Assembly (NCBI GenBank): GCA_020853885.1
Contig: JADYXZ010000019.1
Span: forward strand, 1 to 64,000
Source: Bradyrhizobiaceae bacterium
Lineage (GTDB): Bacteria; Pseudomonadota; Alphaproteobacteria; Rhizobiales; Xanthobacteraceae
Direction: 5' to 3'
DNA: 64,000 nucleotides
In this document: positions 27,134 to 36,151 of the stretch, piece after piece
Numbering within the stretch: the stretch's first letter is position 1
How the letters are laid out: every line of letters starts with the position of its first letter
Translations under genes and position numbers: made by a program
Notes under the pieces: model-generated
What the model saw: the letters and a program-made list of their open reading frames with translations, nothing else
Told to the model about the DNA's origin: nothing
Database searches by the model: none

Positions 27134-27821
27134 CAACCTTACGAGCGCGTATGGACGCATCGAGGTCCTGCACGGGGTCTCGATCGACGTGCCCGAAGGG
27201 GAGATCGTGACCCTCGTCGGCACGAACGGAGCGGGCAAGACCACCCTGTTGCGCGCAATTTCCGGCGTGCAGCGGATGACCAACGGCTCGATCCGGTTCG
27301 CCGGAACGCTCATCGAATCGCTGCCGAGTCACGCGCGGGTGTCACTCGGGATCGTCCAGGTGCCGGAGGGACGGCAACTGTTCTCGCCCTTGTGCGTGGA
27401 GGACAACCTCCGGCTTGGCGCGTGGACGCATCGCCGGACCGACATCAGGCGGTCGCTTGAGCAGATCTACGAGCTGTTTCCGATGCTCGCCTCGAAACGC
27501 AGGATGGCGGCCGGATCGTTGTCCGGCGGGCAACAGCAGATGCTGGCGGTCGGCAGGGCATTGATGGCGAAGCCTCGTCTGCTCCTGCTCGACGAGCCGT
27601 CGATGGGGCTGGCCCCCCTCCTTGTCGATCAGATTCTGCAGACCATTTCCGCCCTGAAGCGCGACGGGCTGACCATTCTTCTCGTTGAGCAGAACGCGCA
27701 CGCGGCGCTTGCGATCGCCGACCGTGCCTATGTGCTGGAAACCGGCAGGATCACCGTGCACGGGACCGCCGCTGAAGTCGGCAGCGATCGGCGGGTGCAG
27801 GAAGCTTATTTGGGAATTTAG
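27120..27821 (+). CDS. livF: ABC transporter ATP-binding protein LivF
   Basis: The 233-residue ATPase has Walker A GTNGAGKTT, signature LSGGQQQM, Walker B LLLLDEPSMGLAP and the usual VPEGRQLFSPL segment of LivF. The start is the GTG at 27120, giving a 14-bp overlap with livG and a normal LivF N-terminus; the frame continues upstream inside livG without family similarity. It completes the five-component Liv transporter. Confidence 0.9.
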   Translation: MLSVSNLTSAYGRIEVLHGVSIDVPEGEIVTLVGTNGAGKTTLLRAISGVQRMTNGSIRFAGTLIESLPSHARVSLGIVQVPEGRQLFSPLCVEDNLRLGAWTHRRTDIRRSLEQIYELFPMLASKRRMAAGSLSGGQQQMLAVGRALMAKPRLLLLDEPSMGLAPLLVDQILQTISALKRDGLTILLVEQNAHAALAIADRAYVLETGRITVHGTAAEVGSDRRVQEAYLGI

Positions 27822-27860
27822 CAGGGAAAGGCTTTGCGCCGGATCGGCGAGGAGAAGGAC

Positions 27861-28283
27861 ATGAAGGAAAGCATCCAGCCAGGTGTTGCGAAAACCGTTC
27901 GGATCGTCATCGACCGGGATCGCACGATCGGATTCATGGGAGACGAGGGACGCGTGTACAGCACCCCCGATCTGGTGCGCGACATCGAACACACCTGCCG
28001 CGATCTGCTGCTCGAACATGCGGACCCCGGCGAAGATTCGGTTGGCCTGGAGGTTTCGGTGCGCCACGGCGCGCCGACCTTGCTGGGAATGGAAGTGGAG
28101 ATCGCGGTGACGGTGGCCGCCGTCGAGGGGCGCAAGGTCTCGTTCGAGGTTTCCGCCAGGGACGAGGTGGAGCCGATCGCCGATGCCAAACACACGAGGT
28201 TTGTCGTCGACGTCGGCAAGACCCACGAGCGCCTGAAGGCGAAGGCGGCAAAGCTCGCCGCTTCGAAGTTGCGGCCGAAGTGA
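27861..28283 (+). CDS. FlK-like acyl-CoA thioesterase (hot-dog fold)
   Basis: The 140-residue protein resembles fluoroacetyl-CoA thioesterase-type hot-dog enzymes: RVYSTPDLVRDIEHTCRDLL holds the Thr and Glu candidates, and AKHTRFVVDVGK the His. The ATG at 27861 follows AGGAGAAGG. The first motif and length match the family. It lies 40 bp after livF and before paaK. It could release CoA from a dead-end or excess aryl-CoA, keeping the CoA pool free; the substrate is not known. Confidence 0.8.
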   Translation: MKESIQPGVAKTVRIVIDRDRTIGFMGDEGRVYSTPDLVRDIEHTCRDLLLEHADPGEDSVGLEVSVRHGAPTLLGMEVEIAVTVAAVEGRKVSFEVSARDEVEPIADAKHTRFVVDVGKTHERLKAKAAKLAASKLRPK

Positions 28284-28363
28284 GGGATCCGGCCGGACCT
28301 GCGGTCGGGCCGGGCTGGCGGCCAGCTTCGCCTCGGGCCGCGGCGTTCGGCGCAGTTGTGTTC

Positions 28364-28377
28364 TTGACCTAAAGCAA
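28364..28377. promoter_or_regulatory. FNR/FixK-like box upstream of paaK
   Basis: TTGACCTAAAGCAA keeps 8 of 10 FNR half-site positions and shares the CTAA spacer seen in the boxes at 33016, 57587 and 62853. It is centred 93 bp before the paaK ATG. A CCGCCAT/ATGGCGG inverted repeat (28387-28393 and 28414-28420) lies downstream in the same 180-bp gap. Confidence 0.5.
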
Positions 28378-28463
28378 AGCAGCGGTCCGCCATCGGCCGC
28401 AAAATTACAAAAAATGGCGGCGCTCCTCGGTGAGTCCGCCCGACACTTTGGGAGAAACGACCA

Positions 28464-29804
28464 ATGGCTGTTCAAACCGCCGCGCGCCATGCGGATTCAT
28501 TCATGTTCGAGCGGCAGGTCGAAACTATGCCGCGCGCAGCACTTGGCGCGCTGCAACTGGAGCGGTTGCGGCAGGTGCTCGAGCACGCTTATGCGAACGT
28601 GCCGCACTATCGGAGCAAGTTCGATACGGCGTGCGTGAAGCCGGCAGACCTGAAGACGCTCGCGGACATCCGGCACTTTCCCTTCACGCTGAAGACCGAC
28701 CTGCGCGACAATTATCCATTCAATATGTTCGCGGTTCCCCGCGACCAGGTGGTCCGCGTCCACGCTTCGTCGGGCACCACCGGCAAGCCGACCGTCGTTG
28801 GCTACACCAAAGGCGATCTCGACCGCTGGGCTGGCCTGATGGCCCGCTCGTTCGCGTGCGGGGGCGCGCTGCCGGGGGAGATCGTCCACAACGCCTATGG
28901 CTATGGCTTGTTCACCGGCGGGCTCGGCGCGCACTACGGCGCCGAACGTCTCGGCTGCACGGTCGTGCCGATGTCCGGCGGCGGGACCGAGCGGCAGGTC
29001 ACCCTGATCTCCGATTTCGGCGCAAACGTTCTCTGCGCGACGCCGTCTTACGCGGTCAATATCGGCGAGGTTGCCGCCGCGATGGGCGTCGACCTGAAAA
29101 ATTCGCCGCTGCGTCTGGGCTTCTTTGGAGCGGAGCCGTGGAGCGACGCCATGCGGCGCGATCTCGAAGCGCGCCTCGGCATCAAGGCGATCGATATCTA
29201 CGGACTGTCGGAGATTCTGGGGCCGGGGGTTGCGTGCGAGTGCCACCAGGAGCAGGCGGGGTTACACGGCTGGGAGGATCACTTCCTGTTCGAGGTGATC
29301 GACCCGAAGACCTTGCAGCCCTTGCCGATCGGCGAGAGCGGTGAGCTCGTCATCACGACCTTGACCAAGGAAGCGCTGCCGATGATTCGCTATCGGACGC
29401 GCGACATCACCCGCTTGAGCGATGAGCCGTGCAGCTGCGGCCGCACGCACGTGCGCATCATGCGCGTGACCGGCCGTGACGACGACATGCTCATCATCCG
29501 CGGCGTCAACGTGTATCCATCGCAAGTGGAAGCAGCACTTGTCGGCTTCCCCGGGCTCGCCCCGCATTATCAGATCGTGCTGACGCGGGAGGGCGCGCTG
29601 GATGCGATGACGGTGGAGGTTGAGCTCGTGCCGGACGTTCCGGCGGGCGATCAGGACCGCTCCCGCAAGGCTAGGGACGTGCAACACCACATCAAGTCGC
29701 TGGTCGGCGTGACTTGCGGGATTGTGGTCAAGATGCCGGGCGAAGTCCCGCGGTCGCAGGGCAAGGCGGTGCGGGTGCGCGACCTGCGCAAGCAGTCGAC
29801 CTGA
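28464..29804 (+). CDS. paaK: Phenylacetate-CoA ligase (PaaK family)
   Basis: The 446-residue AMP-forming ligase has the PaaK features: ASSGTTGKPTVVGYTKGD as P-loop, GLSEILGPGVACEC with the aryl-specific motif, YRTRDITRLSDEPCSCGR, and the C-terminal VTGRDDDMLIIRGVNVYPSQVE swivel region. It activates phenylacetate or a similar arylacetate to its CoA thioester with ATP. GGGAGAAACG precedes the ATG. Its neighbours (Liv transporter, IorAB, thioesterase) suggest anaerobic use of aromatic amino acids or arylacetates. An FNR-like box lies upstream. Confidence 0.92.
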   Translation: MAVQTAARHADSFMFERQVETMPRAALGALQLERLRQVLEHAYANVPHYRSKFDTACVKPADLKTLADIRHFPFTLKTDLRDNYPFNMFAVPRDQVVRVHASSGTTGKPTVVGYTKGDLDRWAGLMARSFACGGALPGEIVHNAYGYGLFTGGLGAHYGAERLGCTVVPMSGGGTERQVTLISDFGANVLCATPSYAVNIGEVAAAMGVDLKNSPLRLGFFGAEPWSDAMRRDLEARLGIKAIDIYGLSEILGPGVACECHQEQAGLHGWEDHFLFEVIDPKTLQPLPIGESGELVITTLTKEALPMIRYRTRDITRLSDEPCSCGRTHVRIMRVTGRDDDMLIIRGVNVYPSQVEAALVGFPGLAPHYQIVLTREGALDAMTVEVELVPDVPAGDQDRSRKARDVQHHIKSLVGVTCGIVVKMPGEVPRSQGKAVRVRDLRKQST

Positions 29805-29810
29805 TTGCGC

Positions 29811-29826
29811 GCCGGCCGCGGCCGGC
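29811..29826. terminator. Perfect 16-bp palindrome between convergent genes
   Basis: GCCGGCCGCGGCCGGC sits between the paaK stop and the ferritin-like gene stop. It could form a cruciform or a shared terminator stem, but there is no loop and no T-run, so a terminator role is only tentative. Confidence 0.3.
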
Positions 29827-29835
29827 CGGCAGCGC

Positions 29836-30366
29836 CTATTCCTGCGAGGTCGGCGGATCGAGGTCGTCCGACCAGGAGCTGGAGGGCTTGGGGTACCTCT
29901 GCAGCAGGCGCTGCACGAGGTTGACGTGCTCCGCTTCCTCCTCGACGAACTCGTCGGCCATCTTCTTGATTTCGGCGTTCGGCGCCGTTTTGACGACGGA
30001 CGCGAAAAAGTCGAGGGCGCGCTGCTCGGCAGCGAGCGCCAGTTGCAGGGCGTGCCAGGGCGTCATCATGTAGTGGGCGGCGCCGAGGTCGGCCTCCTCC
30101 GGGCTTTCGCCGCGTTTCCATTTCGCGATCCGGCGAGCGTGCTCGACCAGATCGATGTCGCCGGCCATTCGCCGGATCTCGTCCCGGTGCAACGCCTCGG
30201 CCCTCGCCAGGTCGCGAAATATCTTCACGAGCTCCGTGTTGTTGTGCGTTTCCATCTGCTCGGCAAGCAGTTCGTATCGCTCGACCGCGTCGGCTTCGAT
30301 CTGGTAGGCGACCGCGAACAGGTCTGCGACCGATGTGATCTTCGGCAAGTCCGATGCTTTGCTCAC
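29836..30366 (-). CDS. Ferritin-like diiron protein (rubrerythrin family)
   Basis: The 176-residue four-helix protein has two E...ExxH sets: IEADAVERYELLAEQ with ARAEALHRDE, and LALAAEQRALDFF with VEEEAEHVNLV. This is the ligand pattern of rubrerythrin/ferritin-like diiron sites. No rubredoxin-type cysteines are present. It overlaps the korB stop by four bases, so it is co-translated with the 2-oxoacid:ferredoxin oxidoreductase. A role in peroxide or O2 removal near that oxygen-sensitive enzyme is likely. Confidence 0.85.
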   Translation of the reverse strand: MSKASDLPKITSVADLFAVAYQIEADAVERYELLAEQMETHNNTELVKIFRDLARAEALHRDEIRRMAGDIDLVEHARRIAKWKRGESPEEADLGAAHYMMTPWHALQLALAAEQRALDFFASVVKTAPNAEIKKMADEFVEEEAEHVNLVQRLLQRYPKPSSSWSDDLDPPTSQE

Positions 30367-31199
30367 AGTTCGAACTCCCTCTCAAGCTCCGCTAGATCGA
30401 TGTTCGCTTTGGCCGTCGGCTGATATGGCTTCCGGTCTCCACGATAGAGAATACCGAGATTGAAGCCGTCGTCCGTCATGATCCGGCGAGCGGCCTTGGC
30501 GGGGTCGTTGGTGGCCGGAACCGGCGCCGCATGCACGATATCCTTCCAGTCTTTTTCGTCGGGCCGGAACGTGACGCAGGGGCTGAGGATCTCGACGAAC
30601 GAAAACCCGGGATGCCGAATGGCTTCCGCGATGACGGTGGCGGTCTCGTTCGGCTGGCCGGAGAAGCATCGCGCGATGAAATTCGCACCCGAGGCCAGCG
30701 CGATGACGAGAGGATGGAACGGGCTCAGCCCCGTGCCGCCGGGCGACAGGGCCGAGTCGAAGCTGGGCTCGGTGGTGGGTGAAGGTTGGCCCTTCGTCAT
30801 GCCATAGACGCGGTTGTCCATGACGATGTAGGTCATGTCGATGTTGCGCCGGCAGGCGTGCAGGAAATGGTTGCCGCCGATCGAATAGCCGTCGCCGTCG
30901 CCGCTGGCGACGACGATCGTCAGGTCCGGCCGCGCCACCTTCAATCCGGCCGCCAGCGCGAGCGAGCGCCCATGCACGCCGTGGAAGCCATAGCAATTCG
31001 TATAGGCGGGAATTCGCGACGAACACCCGATCCCCGAGACAACGACGATTTCTTCGGGCGGCAGGCCGAGCTCGGCGAACGCGCGCGTGAATGACATGAG
31101 GACATGATAGTCGCCGCAGCCGGGGCACCAGATCGGCTTCACGTCCGACTTGTAGTCCGCCGGTTTACACGCGGCGCGCATATCCAGGGTCGACATCAT
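30363..31199 (-). CDS. korB: 2-oxoglutarate (2-oxoacid):ferredoxin oxidoreductase beta subunit
   Basis: The 278-residue TPP subunit has FeS cysteines in IWCPGCGDYH and SGIGCSSRIP, and the TPP motif GDGDGYSIGGNHFLHA with a later VMDNRVYGMTKGQ. The start is an ATG overlapping the korA stop (ATGA), with GGAGGA upstream; a second adjacent ATG is possible. With KorA it oxidises 2-oxoglutarate (or another 2-oxoacid) and reduces ferredoxin. In Thauera aromatica such an enzyme regenerates reduced ferredoxin for benzoyl-CoA reductase, which matches the divergent bcr operon here. Confidence 0.9.
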   Translation of the reverse strand: MMSTLDMRAACKPADYKSDVKPIWCPGCGDYHVLMSFTRAFAELGLPPEEIVVVSGIGCSSRIPAYTNCYGFHGVHGRSLALAAGLKVARPDLTIVVASGDGDGYSIGGNHFLHACRRNIDMTYIVMDNRVYGMTKGQPSPTTEPSFDSALSPGGTGLSPFHPLVIALASGANFIARCFSGQPNETATVIAEAIRHPGFSFVEILSPCVTFRPDEKDWKDIVHAAPVPATNDPAKAARRIMTDDGFNLGILYRGDRKPYQPTAKANIDLAELEREFEL

Positions 31200-32917
31200 T
31201 TCCTCCATTCAAGGAGCGCGCGATGAATCTCTTCGGGCCTGATCGGCAGCGGCCCCGGCCGATTGAGCACGCGCACCTCACCGGGCAGGTCATAGTGCGC
31301 ACGCAGGTAGCGGTGGAACTGTGCGCCGTGACTCTGCTCGACAACCAGCGCCCGCTTCTTGCCTTCGAGCGCGGCGGCAAATTGCTCCGGCCGCACGGGA
31401 TAGAGCAGGCGTGGCGCGATGAGCGTAGTCGCTATTCCGTCCTGCGTTGCGCGCCCGATCGCCTCTCGGACCGCGCCCGTCAGCGATCCCCACGTGACCA
31501 CCGCGATATCGCCCGATCCCTCGATGGTCGCCCAGTGGTCGCCGTAGTTGAAGCGGTCGAGCTTGTCGCGGCGCTTGTCGAGCTGCGCCAGATGGTCCGC
31601 CGCCGTGCTCGTCGGTGTGCCGCGCTCGGTATGGGTGAGGCCGTCAGCCGTGTACTGGGCGCCGGGCGTGCCGGGAAGCGCCATCGGGGAGACGCCGTTC
31701 GCCGCAAGAGCATAACGCTTGTAGGCGCCGGCAATGTCGGTGGCTTTTGCACGCTGACCGATGAATGCGACGTCTGCCGGACGCTCGATCACTGCCTGCG
31801 TCTGCCCGACGAACTGATCCGAGAGCACGATCGCAGGAACCTGCAATGCTTCTGCCAGATAAGTTGCCCATTGCGTCGTGAACAGGCAGTCGGCCACCGA
31901 CTGCGGCGCCACGACGAGATGCGGTGCGTCGCCGTGCAGTCCATAGATTGCGATGTTGAGATCGGATTGTTCCGACTTCGTCGGGATACCGGTCGACGGT
32001 CCGCCGCGCATGACGTCGACGACCACGAGCGGGATTTCGGCGGCGGTGGCGAGACCCAGCGCCTCGACCATCAGCGAGAGGCCGGGGCCGGAAGTCGCCG
32101 TGAGCGAGGGCGTTCCTCCGAACGACGCACCGATGATCATATTAACCGCGGCAAGCTCGTCTTCCGCCTGCAGCAACGCGCCTCCCACCTTGGCCAGACT
32201 GGGCGCGAGCGACTCGAGAATCTCCGTAGCGGGTGTGATGGGATATCCGGCTGCAAATCGAATGCCGCCGCGCAGGGCGCCGAGCGCAGTCGCGTCGTTT
32301 CCGGAGATCAGCCATCGCTTGGTGGTTGGCGGCTCCACTGAACCGAGCGGCCGTCCAAGCTCAAGGCTGGCCACGGCCTCGAACCCGGCACGGATGCCTG
32401 CCTGGCTGGAGCGAACCGCGTCGTCTCCCTTGCCGGACAGCCGTTTCTCTATCAGCGCCAGCAGGCGCTCCAGCCCAAACCCGAGCAATCGCCCGGCGAT
32501 CCCGAGCGCGATCATGTTCGGCCGGCCGTCCGGGATCGCTTTCGCCAGATCCTTCATCGGAATCTTGACGATGCGTGCGCTGCTTTCGGCGACGATCGGC
32601 GGCAGCTCGCCGCCGCGAGGATCGCTGATCACGAGACTGTGCGGACCGACTTCGATCTCGGCGCCGAACCGATGCGCATTCAGCCAGTCGATGCCGATCA
32701 GAAGATCGAAACGGTCAGGCATGCACTCGACACGACCGCTTGTCAGGCGAAGCAGAGCCGCAGCCTCGCCGCCGCGGATCTGCGGTCCGACGGTGCGGGT
32801 GAGCAGCCCCTGCCAGCCTACTTCGCATGCAGCTTCGAGAAGGAGGTTGCCGACGGTGAGTGCGCCGGCGCCGCCGCTGCCGAGAACGGCAACCGAGATA
32901 CCTTGGGTGTCCTGCAT
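31196..32917 (-). CDS. korA: 2-oxoglutarate (2-oxoacid):ferredoxin oxidoreductase alpha subunit, gamma-alpha fusion
   Basis: In this 573-residue fusion the first about 185 residues form the gamma domain (VAVLGSGGAGALTVGNLLL, TVGPQIRGGEAAALLRL). Then come the alpha pyrimidine-binding domain (FAAGYPITPATEILE, ATSGPGLSLMVEALG) and the C-terminal domain with VTWGSLTGAVREAIG. It makes a two-subunit KOR with KorB. The gene is divergent from had and shares with it a promoter region holding an FNR-like box and an AT-rich palindrome. Confidence 0.9.
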   Translation of the reverse strand: MQDTQGISVAVLGSGGAGALTVGNLLLEAACEVGWQGLLTRTVGPQIRGGEAAALLRLTSGRVECMPDRFDLLIGIDWLNAHRFGAEIEVGPHSLVISDPRGGELPPIVAESSARIVKIPMKDLAKAIPDGRPNMIALGIAGRLLGFGLERLLALIEKRLSGKGDDAVRSSQAGIRAGFEAVASLELGRPLGSVEPPTTKRWLISGNDATALGALRGGIRFAAGYPITPATEILESLAPSLAKVGGALLQAEDELAAVNMIIGASFGGTPSLTATSGPGLSLMVEALGLATAAEIPLVVVDVMRGGPSTGIPTKSEQSDLNIAIYGLHGDAPHLVVAPQSVADCLFTTQWATYLAEALQVPAIVLSDQFVGQTQAVIERPADVAFIGQRAKATDIAGAYKRYALAANGVSPMALPGTPGAQYTADGLTHTERGTPTSTAADHLAQLDKRRDKLDRFNYGDHWATIEGSGDIAVVTWGSLTGAVREAIGRATQDGIATTLIAPRLLYPVRPEQFAAALEGKKRALVVEQSHGAQFHRYLRAHYDLPGEVRVLNRPGPLPIRPEEIHRALLEWRK

Positions 32918-32980
32918 CGGATTCCTCCCTGACCGGCGACGTTTCCCGCTCGCCTGCTTGGCTTCCGCGCCTGAACTAGC

Positions 32981-32996
32981 AATTAGGTACTTAATT
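32981..32996. promoter_or_regulatory. AT-rich palindrome, candidate operator in the kor/had promoter region
   Basis: AATTAGGTACTTAATT is symmetric at 14 of 16 positions about a central GTAC, in otherwise GC-rich DNA. It lies 64 bp ahead of korA and 116 bp before had. The size and AT content resemble MarR- or BzdR-type operators, but no such regulator gene lies beside it. Confidence 0.45.
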
Positions 32997-33015
32997 ACGA
33001 AATTCGCCCATTTCC

Positions 33016-33029
33016 TTGCTTTAGATCAA
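33016..33029. promoter_or_regulatory. FNR/FixK-like box between korA and had
   Basis: TTGCTTTAGATCAA (reverse strand TTGATCTAAAGCAA) matches the FNR consensus at 9 of 10 half-site positions. It is centred about 89 bp before the had ATG and 105 bp before korA, and could serve both operons. Confidence 0.65.
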
Positions 33030-33111
33030 GGCGAATGTCCGTCCCGCACACGAAACTGCCTAAAAATAAGCAGTTTTATTGCTCAGCCGACCTCAAGGAG
33101 GGAGCGCGCAG

Positions 33112-34185
33112 ATGCCGGCGGAAGCCGTTCGCTGGATGATGACGGGGCAGGGTGAGCCCCTCGTCCAGGTGAAAATCGAAGAGCTGGCGCCGGGACCCGA
33201 TGAGGTTCTCGTCGAGATCGCCGGCTGTGGAGTCTGCCACACCGACCTCGGCTTCTACTACGACGGCGTTCGCACCAAGCACCAGTTGCCGCTTACGCTC
33301 GGTCACGAAATCAGCGGCCGGGTTGTCGAGGTGGGAGCGAATGCGCTGTGGTGGACCGATCGTGCCGTGATCGTCCCGGCGGTGATCCCGTGCGGACAAT
33401 GCGATGTCTGCCAGCGCGGCAAGGCGACGATCTGCCCGAATCAGAAGATGCCGGGCAACGATATTCATGGCGGCTTTGCCACCCACATCGTGGTGCCGGC
33501 ACAAGGGCTGTGCGCGGTCGACGAAGAGCGATTGGCGACCGCAGGCATCGACCTGGCCGATCTTTCGGTCATCGCTGACGCGGTTACGACGCCCTATTTC
33601 GCCGTTGTCCAGGCCGGCGTTACGGCCGGCGATCTCGTTGTCGTGAACGGCGTCGGCGGCGTCGGCGGCTACGCCGTGCAGATCGCCAGCGCGTTCGGCG
33701 CCACGGTGATCGCAATCGACGTCAACGACGAAAAGCTCGCGGCCATCGCGGGGCAGGGCGCCGCTCTGACCCTGAACGCGCGCGAAAAGGATTCCCGTGC
33801 GCTCAAGACGGCAATTCAGCAATTCGCCGGCGAGCGCGGCCTTCGCCAGACCGAGTGGATCGTCTTCGAATGTTCGGGCACCCGCGCCGGACAGGTGGCG
33901 GCGTTCGATCTGCTGACCCGCGGCGCCACGCTGGCCGTCGTCGGCTTCACGATGGACAAGGTCGAGGTCAGGCTTTCGAACCTGATGGCCCTGCATGCGC
34001 GTGCGATCGGCAATTGGGGTTGTCCGCCGGAATTCTATCCGAAGGCGCTCGAGCTGGTTCTCAATGGAAGAATCAAGGTGGCGCCGTTCGTCGAGAAGCA
34101 TCCATTGAACGAAATCAATCGCGTCTTCGAGGCGGCGCATGCCGGCGCGCTCAAGCGCCGTGCCGTACTCGTTCCAGTGCACTGA
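33112..34185 (+). CDS. had: 6-hydroxycyclohex-1-ene-1-carbonyl-CoA dehydrogenase
   Basis: The 357-residue zinc-dependent alcohol dehydrogenase has catalytic-Zn motifs around [15 protein letters not shown] and LGHE, structural-Zn cysteines in [16 protein letters not shown], and an NAD-binding [21 protein letters not shown] precedes the ATG at 33112, which decides the start over an upstream in-frame codon. In the Thauera-type pathway it oxidises 6-hydroxycyclohex-1-ene-1-carbonyl-CoA to the 6-oxo compound with NAD+. It leads an operon with oah, dch and bcrCBAD. The context makes the specific name secure. Confidence 0.92.
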   Translation: MPAEAVRWMMTGQGEPLVQVKIEELAPGPDEVLVEIAGCGVCHTDLGFYYDGVRTKHQLPLTLGHEISGRVVEVGANALWWTDRAVIVPAVIPCGQCDVCQRGKATICPNQKMPGNDIHGGFATHIVVPAQGLCAVDEERLATAGIDLADLSVIADAVTTPYFAVVQAGVTAGDLVVVNGVGGVGGYAVQIASAFGATVIAIDVNDEKLAAIAGQGAALTLNAREKDSRALKTAIQQFAGERGLRQTEWIVFECSGTRAGQVAAFDLLTRGATLAVVGFTMDKVEVRLSNLMALHARAIGNWGCPPEFYPKALELVLNGRIKVAPFVEKHPLNEINRVFEAAHAGALKRRAVLVPVH

Positions 34186-34196
34186 GGAGCACGACC

Positions 34197-35360
34197 ATGA
34201 GCGTTGAAGCTTCCCGCAGTGCTGCGGAGCAGGAAATGAAGAACCACATGCTCGCTTCCGAGCCGCTGGGCAGCGCAACCGTAAATGGCGTGCGTTACGA
34301 GAAGCGGCCCGTCAAGGATCAGGACGGCCGCCCGGTTGCGGGTCTCTATAACGCGTGGATCACGCTGGATAACCAGGCGCAGTTCAACTCGTACACGACC
34401 GAAATGGTGAAGGCGGTCATCTACGCGTTCCGTGCGGCGAGCGCCGCGCGCGACGTGGTTGCGGTCGTCTTCACCGGCGCCGGCGACAAGGCGTTCTGCA
34501 CCGGCGGCAACACGAAAGAGTACGCCGAATATTACGCCGGCAACCCGCAGGAATACCGCGGGTACATGCGGCTCTTTAACGACATGGTCTCGGCCATATT
34601 GGCTTGCGACAAGCCCGTCATTTGCCGCGTCAACGGCTTGCGCATCGGCGGCGGCCAGGAAATCGGCATGGCCTGCGATTTCTCCATCGCGCAGGATCTT
34701 GCCCGGTTTGGTCAGGCCGGCCCCAAGCACGGCTCGGCACCGATCGGCGGCGCCACCGACTTCCTCCCCGTCGTCATCGGTGCCGAGCGTGCAATGGTCG
34801 CTTGCGTTCTTTGCGAGCCGTTTTCCGCGCACGAAGCCTATTTCATGGGAATGCTGGCCGATATCGTTCCCGCATTGAAGGTGGACGGAGCATTCGTCGC
34901 CAACCCGCTGGTGGAGACTTCGCGCATCACCGACGAGTACGGCCGTCTGGTGTTCGGCAAGGAAAAGACGGGCGATGCATTGAAGGCGGGCAAGGAACTG
35001 CTGAAGCGCGGGACTGTTGATCTCAGCCTGCTCGACGAGAAGGTCGAGTCGCTTTGCACCAAGATGCTGTACACGTTTCCGGACTGCACGACGAAGACGA
35101 TCGAAGAATTGCGCAAGCCGAAGCTGGACGCGTGGAACCGGAACAAGGAGAACTCGCGCGCCTGGCTCGCGCTCAACATGATGACGGAAGCACGCGCGGG
35201 CTTTCGCGCATTTAACGAAGGCAACAAGGAGATCGGGCGCGAGGTCGATTTCATCGAGTTGCGCCGCGCGCTCGCCGCCAATCAGAAATGGGACGACGAT
35301 TTGACGGCCCGGATCATGCCGGGCGCCACCGGCCTGCCCCGTGCGGCCAAGGCAACCTGA
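34197..35360 (+). CDS. oah: 6-oxocyclohex-1-ene-1-carbonyl-CoA hydrolase (ring opening)
   Basis: The 387-residue crotonase-fold enzyme is longer than ordinary crotonases, as expected for Oah. It shows GAGDKAFCTGGNTKEYAEYY for CoA binding and RIGGGQEIGMACDFSIAQDL for the oxyanion hole. It adds water and hydrolytically opens the ring of 6-oxocyclohex-1-ene-1-carbonyl-CoA, giving 3-hydroxypimelyl-CoA. The ATG at 34197 is 12 bp after the had stop and follows TGAGGAGC. It is followed by dch. Confidence 0.92.
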   Translation: MSVEASRSAAEQEMKNHMLASEPLGSATVNGVRYEKRPVKDQDGRPVAGLYNAWITLDNQAQFNSYTTEMVKAVIYAFRAASAARDVVAVVFTGAGDKAFCTGGNTKEYAEYYAGNPQEYRGYMRLFNDMVSAILACDKPVICRVNGLRIGGGQEIGMACDFSIAQDLARFGQAGPKHGSAPIGGATDFLPVVIGAERAMVACVLCEPFSAHEAYFMGMLADIVPALKVDGAFVANPLVETSRITDEYGRLVFGKEKTGDALKAGKELLKRGTVDLSLLDEKVESLCTKMLYTFPDCTTKTIEELRKPKLDAWNRNKENSRAWLALNMMTEARAGFRAFNEGNKEIGREVDFIELRRALAANQKWDDDLTARIMPGATGLPRAAKAT

Positions 35361-35383
35361 TCGAGAACGAGGCGGCGGCACCC

Positions 35384-36151
35384 ATGACGTATCCACTCAA
35401 GACATGGTTCGAGGCAGAAGGGCGGCTGCTGCGCCTTCGCTTGAGTGCGCCGAAAGCGAATCTGGTCGATGCGGAAATGATTGCCGCGTTCGATCGCGCC
35501 TTGAGCGAGCACCTGGATGCCCCCGGCCTGACCGCGCTGTTGATCGATGCCGAGGGTCCGCACTTCAGCTACGGCGCCAGCGTCGAGGAGCATCTGCCCG
35601 ACCAGTGCGCTGAGATGCTGAAGAGCATTCACGGGTTGATCCTCCGGTTGGCCGAAGCGCCGGTGACCGTGCTCGTTGCGGTGCAGGGGCAGTGTCTGGG
35701 CGGGGGCCTCGAGCTCGCGCTGGCCGGCCATTTCCTGTTCGTTCGGCCCGATGCCCAGCTCGCGCAGCCGGAAATGAAGCTCGGCGTTTTTGCGCCGGCC
35801 GCATCCTGTCTGCTGCCGGAGCTCGCCGGGTCGATGCGCGCGCTCGATCTGCTCCTGTCAGGACGCAGCATCACCGGCGCCGAGGCGGTCCAATTCGGAA
35901 TCGCGCTCGAAGCGGCGGAGGATCCCGAACGGGCGGCGCTCGCGTATTTCGATGCGCATCTGAAGCCGAAGAGCGCGAGCTCGCTGCGCTACGCGCTCCG
36001 TGCGGCGCGGGCGGATTACGTCGACCGCCTGCGAGCGAAACTGGAAATGGTCGAACGCTTGTACATGGACGAACTGATGACGACTCATGACGCAGTGGAA
36101 GGCCTGAATGCCTTCCTCGGAAAGAGGTCCGCGCAATGGCAACATCGCTGA
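35384..36151 (+). CDS. dch: Cyclohexa-1,5-diene-1-carbonyl-CoA hydratase
   Basis: This crotonase-family enzyme has 255 residues, with FSYGASVEEHLPDQ and QGQCLGGGLELALAGHFLF as active-site segments. It hydrates cyclohexa-1,5-diene-1-carbonyl-CoA, the product of benzoyl-CoA reductase, to 6-hydroxycyclohex-1-ene-1-carbonyl-CoA. It overlaps bcrC by 16 bp. Its presence with had and oah shows the diene branch rather than the cyclohexene branch used by Rhodopseudomonas palustris. Confidence 0.9.
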   Translation: MTYPLKTWFEAEGRLLRLRLSAPKANLVDAEMIAAFDRALSEHLDAPGLTALLIDAEGPHFSYGASVEEHLPDQCAEMLKSIHGLILRLAEAPVTVLVAVQGQCLGGGLELALAGHFLFVRPDAQLAQPEMKLGVFAPAASCLLPELAGSMRALDLLLSGRSITGAEAVQFGIALEAAEDPERAALAYFDAHLKPKSASSLRYALRAARADYVDRLRAKLEMVERLYMDELMTTHDAVEGLNAFLGKRSAQWQHR

